64,000 nt of DNA from Paraescarpia echinospica. Its lineage: Eukaryota; Annelida; Polychaeta; Sabellida; Siboglinidae. Below are positions 46,567 through 58,412 of this stretch, in pieces; the first letter of the stretch is position 1, and the number at the start of each line of letters is the position of its first letter. The stretch lies in the NCBI GenBank assembly GCA_020002185.1, contig CM034531.1, forward strand, positions 43,924,929 to 43,988,928, read 5' to 3'. A program made the position numbers and the translations under genes. The notes under the pieces are model-generated. The model was not told where the DNA came from. It saw nothing but the letters and a program-made list of their open reading frames with translations, and did no database searches.

Positions 46567-46809
46567 TTATCCATTTCCGGACGTTGCAGCCTTGGTGGAT
46601 TGTCTATAGACAGCTCTTTCGTTTGCCAGTCTCACCACTCGCCAGGCGTCGGCTCCCATCCATTCCTCCATGTCCTTCTCCCATTGTCTCCTAGGTCTTC
46701 CTCTGCTTCTTCTGCCTTCCACTTTTCCTTCCATTATTAGTCTCTCTAGAGACTGATGCCGTTTCACATGGCCGAAATAACTTAGTTTTTGTTTCTTTAC
46801 AAAGTTCAA
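46567..46809 (-). pseudogene. RTE-like LINE C-terminal block
   Basis: NFVKKQKLSYFGHVKRHQSL, LIMEGKVEGRRSRGRPRRQW and ERAVYRQSTKAATSGNG form the standard RTE C-terminus (K--YFGH--R, then EGK--G-R-RGRPR). It is joined to the main ORF by a frameshift near 46990 and one TGA, across CETWTLNKNITKRINAFENK. Confidence 0.8.
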
Positions 46810-46916
46810 TAACGGCCCGTGTATAACACCAAGCTCTTCTGCGATGGATTCGTTAGTTCTGCGTTCAGTCCACGAAACTCGTAATATCTTTCAATAACAC
46901 TTGTTTTCAAATGCAT

Positions 46917-48704
46917 TTATACGTTTAGTAATGTTCTTATTAAGAGTCCAGGTTTCGCATCCGTATGTAGCCGTTGGAATATGCAGACTCGGATAATTCG
47001 TAGTTTCATATCTTTGTTCGTTGCTTTCCACAGCTTCTTCATCTTCGTCAACTTTTTACTCGCCATTGCCAACCTCCGCTTGATCTCTTTCGTCCCATCT
47101 CCATCCGCTTCTATAAGTGACCCCAGATATTCAAAACTTTCCACTCGTTCTATTTCCTCGCCATCTACTGTGACCTCTGATGGTTCTCGACATCCCTTCA
47201 CATCCATAATCTTAGTCTTCTTTACGTTTAGTTGCAATCCTTTCATCTCGCTGTGCTCTTTAACAGTAGTTATCAGTTTATCCAATCCCTCTTTTGTATC
47301 GGATATTAACGCTGCGTCATCGGCATATCTCAGTTCATATATCTCCTGTCCATTCACTTTCAGTCCATTAAAAAACTTGCTTCTCGTGTCAGTCTCGACT
47401 TCTCTCATGATATTCTCTGTGTATAGACTGAATAGGTGGGGGGGGGACAAAATGCACCCCTGTCTCACTCTCTTGCCGACTGGGAACCAATCTGTGGTAC
47501 CACACTCTAATCTCACTGCAGACTGCTGTCCAACATATAAATTTTGGATAAGTGATGTAATTTTCTGGTCAAATCCCATGTGTATCAAGGTTTTCCAGAG
47601 TTGTTGATGACTAACATTATCAAAAGCTTTTGAATAATCTATGAAACAGATCCTAAGGTCATGGTTGAATTCTCTGCATTTCTGAATTAACATCTTCAGG
47701 TTGAAAATGTGATCTCTTGTTCCTCTTCCATTCCGGAAACAAGCTTGTGTTCTGTTGACTTCACATTCTAATTTTGTTGTGATTCTCTTCATTATGATTT
47801 TTAGCATAATTTTGCTCGCATGGCTGATGAGGGATATGGTCCTGTGGTTTGAGCATTCTTGTATGTCACCTTTTTTCGGTATTGGTATAAAGATGGCTCG
47901 TTTCCAGTCCATGGGCCATGTTCCACTTCTCCATATTTTCTTGCATAATGTGTTATAGATATCCACGCCTGCTTCTCCACTTGCTCTTATTAGCTCTGCA
48001 GTGATGTTATCAGTGCCAGGTGATTTTCCGTCTTTTAGACATTTTATTGCCCACTCCACGTCTGAAAGCAAAGGCTCAAGTTCATCTTCTGGTTCTGTCC
48101 TCTCTCTGCCTTCATCCATGTCTACCTCTTCTGTTTCTTTTTTCTTAAACATGCTTTCACAATATTGCTTCCATCTTTCAAGTATGTCATCGCTTTCTGC
48201 CAGAGTCATTCCCGTTTCATCTTTAATAACGCCAAGTCTAGGTTTGAACGACTGTGTCATAGACTTGATTTCCTCGAACATACTGCGACTATCGTCCCTT
48301 CTCATACATAGTTCTATCTTTTCGCATTTCTTCTTGTCTTCCTTACACATTCGTTTAATCATATTGCACTTCTCTCTGTATTTCTCATGATAATTCCCAC
48401 TCATTTCTTTGTTCTTCTTTAACTCTTTCCTTTCGTCAGTCATCTGCAGTGTGTCTTTGCTTATCCATGGTTGTTTTTGTCTCCTCTTTTTAGTGAAGTG
48501 TTTGTCAGCTGATTCCATAATGATGTTCCTAATTTCTACTGTCAACTCTTCTGGTTCCTTCGCGTCAGCCACTGTCTGTAATACTCCGAAACGGTTCATA
48601 ACCTCTACTCGGTATCCTTCTTTGATATCACTGACGTCATACCTCACTATCTCTTTCCCTCTCTTCATCTTTCTTAATTTTATCGCAATCTTGGCGCTTA
48701 GCAA
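46917..48704 (-). pseudogene. RTE-like reverse transcriptase ORF (595 codons)
   Basis: Runs from the end of the endonuclease (GSDHELL lies just upstream, around 48715, in the same frame) through a lysine-rich linker to the polymerase. Motifs in order: KSPGTDNITAELIRASGEAG, FIPIPKKGD, ICFIDYSKAFDNV (first Asp), VRQGCILSP (written RVRQGCILSPP here), LRYADDAALIS (YADD catalytic pair intact) and ESFEYLGSLIEADG. The order and the QGC-LSP variant are typical of RTE. The frame is lost near the 3' end (FQRLHTDAKPG in place of FPTATYGCETW). Without the adjacent frameshifts it would be a complete polymerase. Its function in life is target-primed reverse transcription in the nucleus. Confidence 0.9.
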
Positions 48705-48747
48705 TTCATGGTCAGAGCCACAATCGGCTTCCGGTAATGTCTTTGTA

Positions 48748-49476
48748 TTATTTGTATACAGACGTCGTCCATCGTTTTGGTATCAGAATAAAGTCGATTT
48801 GATTTCTGTTCCGACCATCAGGTGTTGTCCAAGTGTACAGTCTTCTTTGATGTTGTTTGAAGAAAGTATTGGTGATCATCAGTTCATTCTCTATGATAAA
48901 CTCAACAAGTCTATCTCCTCTCCCACTTTTCTCGCCTAGTCCATATTTCCCGATATTTCCATTTTCTTTTTCGTTTTGACAACTGCCAACTTTTGCATTG
49001 AAATCGCCCATCAGTACTACCATGTCTCTCCTGTTTACCTCGTCAACTGTTCGTTGCAGTGTATCATAAAACGTTTCTATTACATTGTCGTCTGCAGTGC
49101 TCGTTGGTGCATAAATTTGAATACATGTTATATTCGTGGGTTTTGCCCGTATTCGTATGGTAATAATTCTGTCTTTGACCGGATTGTATCCTAATAGTGC
49201 ATTTTCAGTTTTCTTTGACAGATAGAATGCAACACCCCTCATCCCTGACTTAGTTGCTCCTGAGTATATAAACTTTCCTCCTGAATCCGGGCGAAAGTGT
49301 CCTTGTCCGGCCAACCTGTGTTCCGCAATCCCTAATATATCTACCCCATATCTTTCTGCTTCCGATGTTACCATTTGTAGTGTTCCATGACTCGTTTTTC
49401 TGATGTTCCATGTTGCCACACGGATTTTCCATTTTAGTTTTTTGTTGCTGGTTTTACCTACCGCACAGTCAGGCAT
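48748..49476 (-). pseudogene. RTE-like AP-endonuclease domain (242 codons)
   Basis: Starts MPDCAVGKTSNKKLKWKIRV, then ATWNIRKT (Asn), GIAEHRL (catalytic Glu), TCIQIYAPT, VVLMGDFNAKVG (Asp/Asn pair) and YTWTTPDGRNRNQIDFIL. The closing SDH is across the frameshift at about 48745. It is the exonuclease-endonuclease-phosphatase fold that nicks target DNA for retrotransposition. Similar stretches are often mis-annotated as craniofacial development protein 2-like. All visible catalytic residues are present. Confidence 0.9.
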
Positions 49477-49902
49477 ACTGCCGTCATCAGCTCTGGCGTT
49501 ACTTCCACCATCTCCTAGCTCTTCCCAGTATGTGTCGTCCTATCCAAACTGGGGGGCTCACCACTAGGACCTCTCTTACTGTCTGTATTCTCCATCAAGG
49601 TTTCTTGGGCTAATACAGCGGTAGTTGCCCACTGCTTTCCGCTGGTTTGTGTATGGTTAACTCCATTATTCCTTGACTAAAAAGTCTTGCACCGCAGGAC
49701 AGCGGGTCACCGGTCCTTCCACATGCGTCTTGGTAGGTACCTTGCAGCCTGGTGAAAGGCTGTTACTGTTTCGCCGGGGGTGTAGCCAATCGGCTGGCCG
49801 CCTACTCCTCCGAGACAGTCTTTGTGTACTGAGGGCAGACGTCCCTCGACTCAGTAGGCAATAGCCTACAAGTCTTACTCATGTAGTTTTGCTGGTCAGC
49901 CG

Positions 49903-50570
49903 AGTCCTCCTCCTACTCTATGTAAATGACATAATCGAAAAAATCCAATCTCCCATACGCCTCCATGCAGACGACAGCATTATATATCGTAAAATCACCT
50001 CTGAAACCGACCATGGCATTCTTCAAACTGACCTGATCCAACTCCAAACATGGTCTGACAAATGGCAAATGGAATTTAACATTTCTAAATGTGTCCACCT
50101 CCCAATAACAAACAAAATTAGAAACTCAGACTACATTCAAATTCAATCTTCGGCATGCTACTCGCTACAGTATCCAGCCATCCGTATCTCGGAGTAAAAT
50201 TAGATTCAAAATTAACCTGGGCAAGTCACATCACTGACATAGTTTCCAAATCCTCAAAAGTCCCAGGCATAATTAAAAGAACCCTTGGCCCATGCAAACC
50301 CGACGTCAAAGAAATAGCTTAAATTGCTAATCCGGTCAAAACTCGAGTATGCATCTCTCATATGGAACCCACACACTGCCACCCAAATTAAACACCTTCA
50401 AAAAATACAATACTATGCTACCAGATTTGTTTAAAATGACCATAGACGTCAAACCAACACAGCAAACCAAGTAGCCACCATTGAATGGCCAACTCTTGAA
50501 CGACGACGCATTGTCAAACAAGCCATGACATTTTATAACATTTTAAATAACATTATTAAGAGCAATCATG
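49903..50570 (+). pseudogene. Jockey/L2-like LINE, 3' portion (unit 3)
   Basis: Continues the LINE cut at 46542. LLLYVNDIIEKIQSPIRLHA then DDSIIYRKI carries the catalytic loop as HADDS, followed by LQTWSDKWQMEFNISKC, and after frameshifts YLGVKLDSKLTWASHITDIV and a thumb remnant. The tail (AACAAGCCATGACATTTTAT) matches 39721 in unit 2. Confidence 0.75.
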
Positions 50571-50617
50571 GCAACGTGAGATATCGTAAATGCATTCAGC
50601 AATTTAGTTGGACTTAC

Positions 50618-50676
50618 TGCGGCTCTTTGCAGATTTCTTCGTACACAGCTCCACCAAATGCGTTTGATGTCGACAT
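50618..50676 (-). pseudogene. LRAT-like exon 1 (subfamily I, copy 3)
   Basis: MSTSNAFGGAVYEEICKEP then two bases at a GTAAGT donor. It lacks three codons found in copies 1 and 2 after SSSN. Partner exon 2 at 44154-44612; the ~6-kb intron holds the Jockey-like LINE with its nested RTE. Confidence 0.8.
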
Positions 50677-51294
50677 TATTAAAATGTGTGCGAATGCTTT
50701 AAACAGCTGTTGATTCAGTCACAGGCGGTCCAGACTTGTTCACATATGTTTGCTCCTACACCGTCTCAGTAGACCATGCGACTGACTGTGACTGTGGCGT
50801 CATGTCTATATTTGGTTAACTGTATCGGTTGGCACATCACACCACGGCACAATTACGCAGCAGTGCGTGTTGTTTTGATTGTACAAAATAGCACAATAAT
50901 CTTGCGTGTTGGTGATCGACAGCTGCTGCAAACTTTCTTTACTTATAGGTTCTTTTAGGTTAAAGCCCGAATGATCAGATCTTGTACTAAAACACCTTTG
51001 CAGATGTTCTCATTTTAGTAGGAAAGCTACAAATTTTGAGATTTATGCTCGAGTTCTTCAAGGAGACCCTCTCATCCGTACCTATTCATCATTGTCTTGG
51101 CCTTAAGAACTGCGATTGCCGAGAGAGAAGGATTAACTCTCCCCAGGCGTCGAAACACCATATATACAGCTAGTCATCTCTCCGATGTGTTCCCTGACAC
51201 ACAACGCGAAGTAGAACTCCTACTGCGTACAGTTGAAAGTGTTTCTAAAGCTGCTGAAACTTAAATCTAAGAAAATATAAGCACATGCAAATCC

Positions 51295-54150
51295 TAATCT
51301 ATATTTTATATATATATATATCTTCTTCTTCAGTTCAGCATATCTCTGCGAGACGTAGCTGCCCAGATGATCCCACGATACGCTGCTCTCTGTCTGCCGT
51401 TTGTCTCTCTGCTCTCACGATGTCGTCTTCCAACCAGTCGCTGATGTCCTGCTCCCATCTTCTCCTTGGTCTTCCCCTTCCTCACTTTCCCTCCACTTTG
51501 CCTTCTAGGACAGTTTTCTCTAAGGAATTATGTATTTTTGATGTGGCCAAAATAACTAAGTTTTAGTCCTTTTATTCTTTTCATTAGTTGACAGTTCTTT
51601 ATGTCAAATTTTTTAAGAATCTCTGCATTTGTTGTTCTTGTTATCCGTGGAACTCTTAGGACTTTTCTGTAACATTTCATCTCAAACGCTTGTATTCTTC
51701 TCATGTCTTCTTTGTTCAGCGTCCACGTTTCGCTCCCGTATAGAGTTGTTGGGAAAACGCAGGTTTTTTTTAATTCTTATCTTTGTTGGTATGTTTTGTC
51801 CTTTCCATACATTTTTCTGATTATTTAGTTTCTGCGTTGCTATGGCTATTCTTCTTCTGATATCTGATGATGTCTTGCCGTCTCCTTGTAGTCTTGCTCC
51901 AAGATATTCGTAGTGGTTCACATTTTCAACTTGCTCCCCGTTGATTGCAATTTCTGTTTTTTCAAAGCATTTGTCAGTGTCCATGATCTTTGTTTTCTTC
52001 ACATTAAGTAACAAGCCTTTTTTCTCACTGTGTTCTTTTACAGACATGGTTATGTTTGTTAGGCCGATTGTTGTAGTGGACAGGAGTGCGGTATCGTCTG
52101 CGTATCGTAGGTCTCTGATTCTATGTCCATGAATATTCACTTCATCGTCTCTTGTACTTCTGTCATCTAATTCTACATCTCCCATTGTGTCTTCTGCGTA
52201 GAGGTTGAATAGGTATGGAGATAAAATACACCCTTGTCTTACTCCTTTTCCCACTGTAAAAGTTTCTGTAGTTGTGTTTTCCAGCCTGATTACTGCTTGT
52301 TGGTTGCTATAAAGTGATTTCAAGAGGGCGATTATCTTTGGGTGGAAGTTCATTTCGCTGAGCGTTTTCCACATCATCTGATGATTCACATAGTCGAAAG
52401 CCTTGGAATAGTCGATGAAGCATATTCTTAGATCATTATTTATCTCTCTGAATTTCTGAATCAACATTCTTAGATTGAATATTTGGTCCCTTGTGCCTCT
52501 GTTTTTTCTGAAGCCTGCCTGTGTACTGCTCACTTCCATTTCCATTTTATTTTCATTATGATTTTCAGCAATATTTTGCTTGCATGGCTAATGAGTGATA
52601 TGGTTTTGTAGTTGGAGCATAGCTGTAGGTTTCCTTTCTTTGGTAATGGGATGTATATTGATTTCTTCCAGTCGTCTGGCCATTTTCCACTCTTCCATAT
52701 TTTCTTACACAGTGCATAGTATATGTATATTCCTTCTTCTTCCGCTGCTTTTATCATTTCTGCCTGTATGTTGTCACACCCAGGGCTTTTCCCATCTTTT
52801 AGACTATTAATGGTCCATTTCACCTCATCTGTTATTGGTTCGAGATCGTCCTCGTCTTGGTATTCGTTTCCCATATCAGGGGGTCGTTGTTGTCTCCATC
52901 TCGTGCATACATATTTTCACAATATTCTTTCCATCTTTTGGCTATGTCTTCTGCATCAGTCAGAGTTTACCCATTTTCATCTTTGATGACACCGAGTCTG
53001 GGCTGAAATTGACCTGTCATGTTCTTTATTTCTTTAAGCATTTCTTGGTTTCGGTTTTCTGCCATACAGTCCTCTATTTTCTTACACTTGGCTTCTATAT
53101 ACTTTTGTTTGTCCCATTTGCAGAGGTTTTTTTTATTAATTTGTTCATCTCATTATACCTTAATCTGATCCATTCCTCGTTTTTGCGTTTAATAAGCTCT
53201 TTCCTTTCTGCTATTTTCTTTAAGGTCTCTATACTGATCAAAGGTTGGTGTTTCCTCTCTCTCTCTTCCGGGGTGTTTTTTCCGCTTCTTCTCGGAAAAT
53301 TGTTTTTATATCATTTGCAATTTCTTCTGATTCTTTCTCTTCTGTCATTGTCAGTAAAGTTGAAAATCGATTCTTCACAAATACTGTGTATTCGTCTGTC
53401 AGATTTTCTACATCATATCTATGTTTTGTTGTCACTCCTTTTTTCACTTTCATCTTAAGTTTCATCTCTGCCATCAGTAGTTCATGATCAGATCCACTGT
53501 CTGTTCCTGATAGTGTTCTTGTTCTCTTATTGCTGATACTCATCTCTTTTGTATCATGACGTAGACTATTTGATTTATAGTCTTTCCATCTGGCAATGTA
53601 CACGTGTAGATTCTTCTAGGGTGATTTGAGAAATTGGTATTTACGATTGTGAGGTTATTAGCGATAGCGAACTCAACAAGTCGTTCTCCCCTTTCGTTTC
53701 TCTCTCCTAATCCAAATTTCCCGATTGTTCCTCGTTCTATCTCGTCTTGTCTTTATCCTACTTTGGCATTAAAATCACCCATGACAATGGTGATGTCCGA
53801 TTTCTTGGATTCGTCTATTTCACCTTGCAAATTAATATAAATAGCTTCTATTTCTTCCTCTTCTGCTGTTGATGTCGGCGCGTAGACTTGTATTATTTTT
53901 ATATTCTTCACTTTTCCTTGTAACCTTATGCTCAGAATTCTGTCATTTACTGGTTGTTATCCAAGTACTATATATGCTATTTGTTTACTCAGATATATTG
54001 CTACGCCTACTTGTCCTGCCTTTGCCTGTCCGGAGTATGAATTTTCCTCCTGCGTGTGGTGTAAAATGACCTTGTCCCATTGTTCTGCTATTCCTAGGAC
54101 ACTTATATTGTTTTGTTTCGCTTCTTCTATAACATTGTCCATTTTTCCAT
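51295..54150 (-). mobile_element. Second RTE-like LINE, damaged
   Basis: Endonuclease start near 54150 (MDNVIEEAKQNNISVLGIAE, VILHHTQEENSYSGQ), linker ORF 53603-53238 (SGSDHELLMAEMKLKMKVKK), RT part 1 at 52874-52530 (DEVKWTINSLKDGKSPGCDN), RT part 2 at 52545-51682 (ICFIDYSKAFDYV, VRQGCILSPYLF, LRYADDTALLS intact), and a C-terminal block near 51560 (KGLKLSYFGHIKN). The 3' end runs into an AT microsatellite (51297-51320). Several frameshifts. It is related to, but clearly diverged from, the nested RTE at 46555. Its 5' truncated end abuts the subfamily II exon 2 flank at 54150. Confidence 0.85.
51682..52545 (-). pseudogene. RTE-like reverse transcriptase core
   Basis: 287 codons with TQAGFRKNRGTRDQIFNLRM, the first catalytic block CFIDYSKAFDYVNHQ, GVRQGCILSPYLFNLYAED and the intact catalytic loop RYADDTALLS, then NHYEYLGARLQGDG. 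It overlaps the upstream fragment (52530) in another frame, where KIIMKIKWKWK marks the break. Non-functional as it stands. Confidence 0.88.
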
Positions 54151-54151
54151 C

Positions 54152-54592
54152 ATGTTTCCAATGCAACACACAATACACCGCAAATGTCGCACTCACATTT
54201 GTGTTTTTCCAACTACAGCAGTTAATACAAGTCCAAAAAGCTGCTGAAGGTATCAAGAGCTGCCTTGCACACGTCCTTAACTTGCTGCGAAAATTGAACT
54301 CCATGCTTTAAGACGTCGCAACATATTCACAGTTGTTGCTGTTAACACGATATACTCCACAATCTTGAGATGTTTCGAATGCCCCCTTCGCTTTTTTCAC
54401 GACATCCTTTGGTTGCATCGATTTCGTTCCATTTTTTAACACCGCGACGCTCACGCGACGTATTTTTGATTTCTCGTTGTAGTCGATGACAAGGTTCCCG
54501 CCTATGTAAATCCCACGGGTACCATTAGGGTTATGTCACTTCCGCTTGATTCGGATCCAGACGATATTATCCGGGCCACTAGATCCCCTTCA
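54152..54592 (-). pseudogene. LRAT-like exon 2 (subfamily II, unit 3)
   Basis: Acceptor TTTTTAG, then EGDLVARIISSGSESSGSDI and TLMVPV. The frame breaks inside the H-box, because the segment encoding FYYRGIYIG has lost bases. NSNNCEYVATS is readable later, then a stop. The histidine of NCEHF is again Tyr, and F has become V. More decayed than the unit 2 copy. Exon 1 lies at 59222. Confidence 0.7.
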
Positions 54593-54819
54593 CTAAAAAC
54601 ATACATGCCCGGCACGATGTGTTGTCATTAGCTTTCGTCCTTAAATTGTATTATAACGATGAATCGTTCTACAATAAATACAAAATAGAACGACACATGC
54701 ATAATTCATATTCAGTTATATGTGCAATAACTCTGCAAATAACACATTCAAGGAGTTAAACAATGTTCTATAAAAGATATTTATATTGGCCCTAAGCTAA
54801 CTTAGCTAAGATGTAAAGA

Positions 54820-55200
54820 CTTGTCATTGGCGTCCGAACGTGGTGAGTTTTCGGAGGGGAAGGCTGGGACTCATAAAAACCTCCAATTGCACCCCCTAGG
54901 CTTTCCCAAAAAGACACCTTGAGACTCACCGAAAACTTCTAGTTGCACCGTCCTTGATGCTCTCCACCCGCCATCATGAGGCACGCCAAAAACCTGCAAT
55001 TTCATCGCCTTGAGATTAAAAAAAACCAACTTGAGGCTCACCGAAAACCTCCAGTTTTACCTCAAAATGCACCCCCTTTCCTAAATATTGGGGGGCTAAT
55101 TCTACATATCTCCAGCCCCATCAAAATATTGGGGAGGCTGAGCCGCTCAACTGACTCCCTGGTTCAGACGACTTAGCTTGTATATTAATCTCACCATGAA
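54820..55200. repeat. Duplicated intron block with CCTCCAG/ACCGAAAACxT repeats
   Basis: Corresponds to 40615-40880 in unit 2 (shared GGCGTCCGAACGTGGTGAGT). In unit 3 it is expanded by extra copies of a GAGGCTCACCGAAAACCTCC-type word near 54870-55060. Confidence 0.7.
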
Positions 55201-55317
55201 GAAGAAATATATATAGGTGATGTTGAAAATAAATTCAAGTGTTGAACGCAAATGTGTAGCGTGTTTTGCTTTCATTTTCAGTATGCAGCTGATGCCTTTC
55301 CTTAAAGTTAAGATTTG

Positions 55318-55385
55318 GGCCTGCTGGACACGTGGATAGAATGGGACTAGAACGGTTGGCAAAAAAAGCAGATGCCCGGAGAGTA
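55318..55385 (+). pseudogene. RTE-like LINE C-terminus, left half (unit 3)
   Basis: Equivalent to 41030-41085 (MGLERLAKKADARR). Cut by the CR1 element after CCCGGAGAGTA; the right half resumes at 58484. Confidence 0.7.
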
Positions 55386-55789
55386 ACAAGATTTAATAAG
55401 ATTGCCACCCAGAGAATTAACTCTAGGTGGCAGGTGGACAAGGAAGCCCTTTGGCTTATCGAGAGTCCGACCCTTTTATTTATGTGTATCCCGCCCTTCT
55501 GAGGTATGTGTCGATTTTATTTTTAAACATATTCACGCTACTAGCACCCACACAATCAGCAGATAATCTATTCCATTCATTTACAGTCCTTTGTGAAAAT
55601 GAGAACTTTCTTATATATAATCTACACTGCTCCTTTGCTAATGTAACTTCATGTCCTCTAGTCCTTCTATCTTTCTTAACTGAGACAAAATATTTCTATC
55701 AATATTTTTATAACCTTTCATTATTTTAAACACTTCTATCTGATCTCCTCTCAACCTCCTGGTCTTTAGTGTTGTTAAACCACATACTT

Positions 55790-56143
55790 TTAGGCGAATT
55801 TCATAACTAAGATCCTTGATATAATTTTAGTCGCTCTCCTCTGTACTCTTTCTAGCATATATATGTCCTTCCTGCGATACGGCCTCCACGCTTGTATACA
55901 ATATTCTAAATGAGGCCTCACTATTGCTTTGTACAGCGGTATTATTAGTTCTTTTTCCTTATACGCTATATTTCGCCTAAGTAATCCAAGGATTTGATTT
56001 CCCTTTGAAGCTGCAATTCCGCACTGCTCTGAAACCTTCATATCAGCACTAATGGTTAACTCTAAATCATTTTTCTTTACAATAGTACGGCACCCCCCAT
56101 TGTATATTCTACCTCTTCGTTCCCATGTCGTGCGTGGAGTCAT
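55790..56143 (-). pseudogene. CR1-like LINE thumb/C-terminal region
   Basis: DLELTISADMKVSEQCGIAA, NQILGLLRRNIAYKEKELII and YKAIVRPHLEYCIQAWRPYR with ERVQRRATKII give the usual end of a CR1 reverse transcriptase. Confidence 0.85.
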
Positions 56144-56747
56144 TTACATTTCCCAAAATTGAACAGCATTTGCCCCTTTTCAGACCATTTGATCAACTTG
56201 GCAAGATCATCTTGTAAATGTTGTCTATCTCCATAACTTTTAATCCTTCTAAACACTTTTATATCTTCTGCAAATGTCAACACATTGCTTGTTATTCCAT
56301 CATCTAAATCGTTGATATATATTAAGAATAATATAGGTCCTAGTACTGATCCCTGTGGTACCCCACTCAATACCGATTTCCTGTTTGAAGCGTCCCCATC
56401 AACTACTATACGTTGTCTTCTGTCAATCAGCCATTTTTCTATCCAGTTTATTATATCATTTCCTATGCACTGGGCCTTTAGTTTAAGCAGTAATCTTCGA
56501 TGTGGTACTTTGTCGAAAGGTTTTTGAAAATCTAAGTAGACGATATCTACTGGTGATCCCTCATCTACCCACTTAATGATGTCTTCCAAAAACATAACAT
56601 ATTTGTTAGGCATGACCTAGCTATAAAAAATCCATGTTGAGATGGGTTTATCAAGTTATTTTTAACAAGAAAATCCACAATGTGATCTTTAATTAGCCTT
56701 TCTAATAATTTGCAAATCATGTTAAACTCACTGGATGTTAAACTCAC
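56140..56747 (-). pseudogene. CR1-like reverse transcriptase core
   Basis: Two overlapping frames: LTSSEFNMICKLLERLIKDH with NPSQHGFFIARSCLTNML, then VDIVYLDFQKPFDKVPHRRL (first Asp block), VLSGVPQGSVLGPILFLIYI, and the catalytic loop read as LTFAEDIKVFR. The usual FADD is FAED, so one of the paired aspartates is replaced by Glu. Confidence 0.85.
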
Positions 56748-56894
56748 TGGTCTATAGTTCTCTGAATTGTTTCTCGAACCTTTTTAAAATAACGGTATAA
56801 TGTTTGCCTCTTTTCATTCTAAAGGAACCACTCCCTCTTCTAATGACAAATTGAAAACTGTTGCAAGCGGTACGCTAATTTGGTCTGCAATTTC

Positions 56895-57482
56895 CTATAG
56901 TAGTTTGGGCGGAATTCCATCCACTCCAGGTGATTTATTATCCTTCATAGCCCTTATTTTGTTAGCTATCATTTCCGGGGTTACAATTAATTGTCCTAAA
57001 TAGTCTGAATCTGCCCCCTTGAACTTAGCCTCTGGTACTGGCAGTGAACTAATATCTTCTCTGGTAAACACTGAACTAAAGTACTCATTCAGGTCTTCTG
57101 CCATTAAGAATCCCTCTGATGTTATATTTCCAGCACTATCTTCTAGAGAACCGACCTTATCTTGAACTTTCTGTTTGCTTCGAACATACGCATAAAAACT
57201 CTTGATGTCATGTTTTATAATACTAGCTAATTGTTGTTCATAGCTTCTCTTTGAATTTCTAATTTCAGCTGTAGCTTGGTTAAGTGCTTCTTTATAACTG
57301 TTGTAGTCTTCATCATTTCCAGTACATCTATATGACTTCCACATCATTTGTTTATACTTAATTTTTCTAATGGCTTCTTTCGATAAGTGTTTATTTTTGG
57401 ACCGTTTCCCTTGTTTTTTCAAGGGTACAAATGTATCAACTACGCACTTAATTTTACTCTTTAATACTCTATATTCCAGCAT
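56895..57482 (-). pseudogene. CR1-like LINE linker and RT entry
   Basis: 195 codons: FVPLKKQGKRSKNKHLSKEA, KYKQMMWKSYRCTGNDEDYN, SFYAYVRSKQKVQDKVGSLE, and IRAMKDNKSPGVDGIPPKLL, the last being the RT entry motif. It continues in another frame at 56890. Confidence 0.85.
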
Positions 57483-58233
57483 TCTGTTGCTGTCTTATTT
57501 TTCAGTGTGTTATTCCAGTCTATCTTTGCTAAATATTTGCTCATGTCCTTATACCTTCCTTTGTGGAAATTTCTCCTATACTGCTTTTTACTATTCCTTT
57601 CTGATTTTACTTTGATTGTAAAATGTATCTGGTTGTGATCACTGCTCCCCAGTGGCTCACATATCTTGACATTGTCAACTAATTCATTCTGTGAGGACAA
57701 AACTATGTCTAACACATTCTCACCCCTGGTTGGTTCTAGCACATGCTGAGAAAGGGAAGTATCTTGAACTAAAACTAAAAACTTGTGGTCCTCACTCCCC
57801 ATACTCTGTATAGATTTCCATTGTATATGCCCGAGGTTAAAATCCCCCATAATAATAATTCTCTTTCTAATTTTATTTCATAAGCCTGTATAGCTTTTTT
57901 AATATATAAAATAAATCCACCTCCCTTTCTTCCTATTCTATCTTTCCTAAACATTACATATCCTGTCAGTCCCAATTCGGCATCTGATATATCGGTGGTG
58001 GTCCAGGATTCGGTTATACCTATTATGTGATGGTCAATATCTTCTACCATAATGTTTAGTTCATTTCTTTTGTTTACTATACTCTTTGCATTTAAACAAA
58101 CACATTTATATCCAGCTTCAGAAGAGTTTTCCTGACTGTTCTTTGCTGATTTATTTGTGCTGTCTTTATCTATGCCTCCAGTTTCAGGCTTTTCTGTGAG
58201 TCCCCCCTGCGAATCTAGTTTAAATAGATGCAA
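57461..58233 (-). pseudogene. CR1-like AP-endonuclease
   Basis: CVCLNAKSIVNKRNELNIMV (catalytic Asn), HHIIGITESWT (Glu), GYVMFRKDRIGRKGGGFILY, then after a frameshift near 57850 MGDFNLGHIQW and EPLGSSDHNQIHFTI (SDH). All the endonuclease signature residues can be read across two frames. Confidence 0.85.
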
Positions 58234-58412
58234 CCTGTCCCACTCTCAACATATCGCAGCAGGTTCTCTGAGAAAACTGCTACCCCCTTTCCAGTAAGAT
58301 GGAGGCCATCTCTCATGTACATATCTTCCCTCCCAACAAAGTATCCCCATAAATCTGTGAATCCCACCCCCTCTTCTTCACACATCTGCTCAACTAGTGC
58401 GTTGATCGCCAT
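58215..58412 (-). pseudogene. SGNH/GDSL-esterase-like end of CR1 ORF1
   Basis: EEEGVGFTDLWGYFVGREDM then YMRDGLHLTGKGVAVFSENL. The DGLHLTGKG segment is the Asp-x-x-His block V of SGNH hydrolases found in ORF1 of many CR1 elements. The N-terminal blocks are missing at the 5' truncation point, 58483. Confidence 0.75.

Larger units (their letters stand above)
46555..49902 (-). mobile_element. RTE-like LINE, near full length, nested
   Basis: 3.35 kb, bounded by the 12-bp direct repeat AGTCCTCCTCCT at 46543-46554 and 49903-49914. 5' leader at 49902-49477, endonuclease 49476-48748, reverse transcriptase 48704-46917, C-terminal block 46809-46567. It splits a Jockey-like LINE of opposite orientation. 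Two frameshifts and one stop are the only lesions that I see, so it is the youngest long element here. Confidence 0.9.

Noticed and set aside
46981..48939. Long plus-strand ORFs (208, 129 and 176 codons) opposite the RTE element
   Set aside because: They are antisense shadows of the lysine/glutamate-rich reverse transcriptase and endonuclease frames; the Ser/Phe/Leu-rich composition is what such antisense gives.
52835..53458. 207-aa hydrophobic plus-strand ORF as a membrane protein
   Set aside because: It lies exactly antisense to the second RTE element's charged linker; the hydrophobicity comes from reading Lys/Glu codons backwards.
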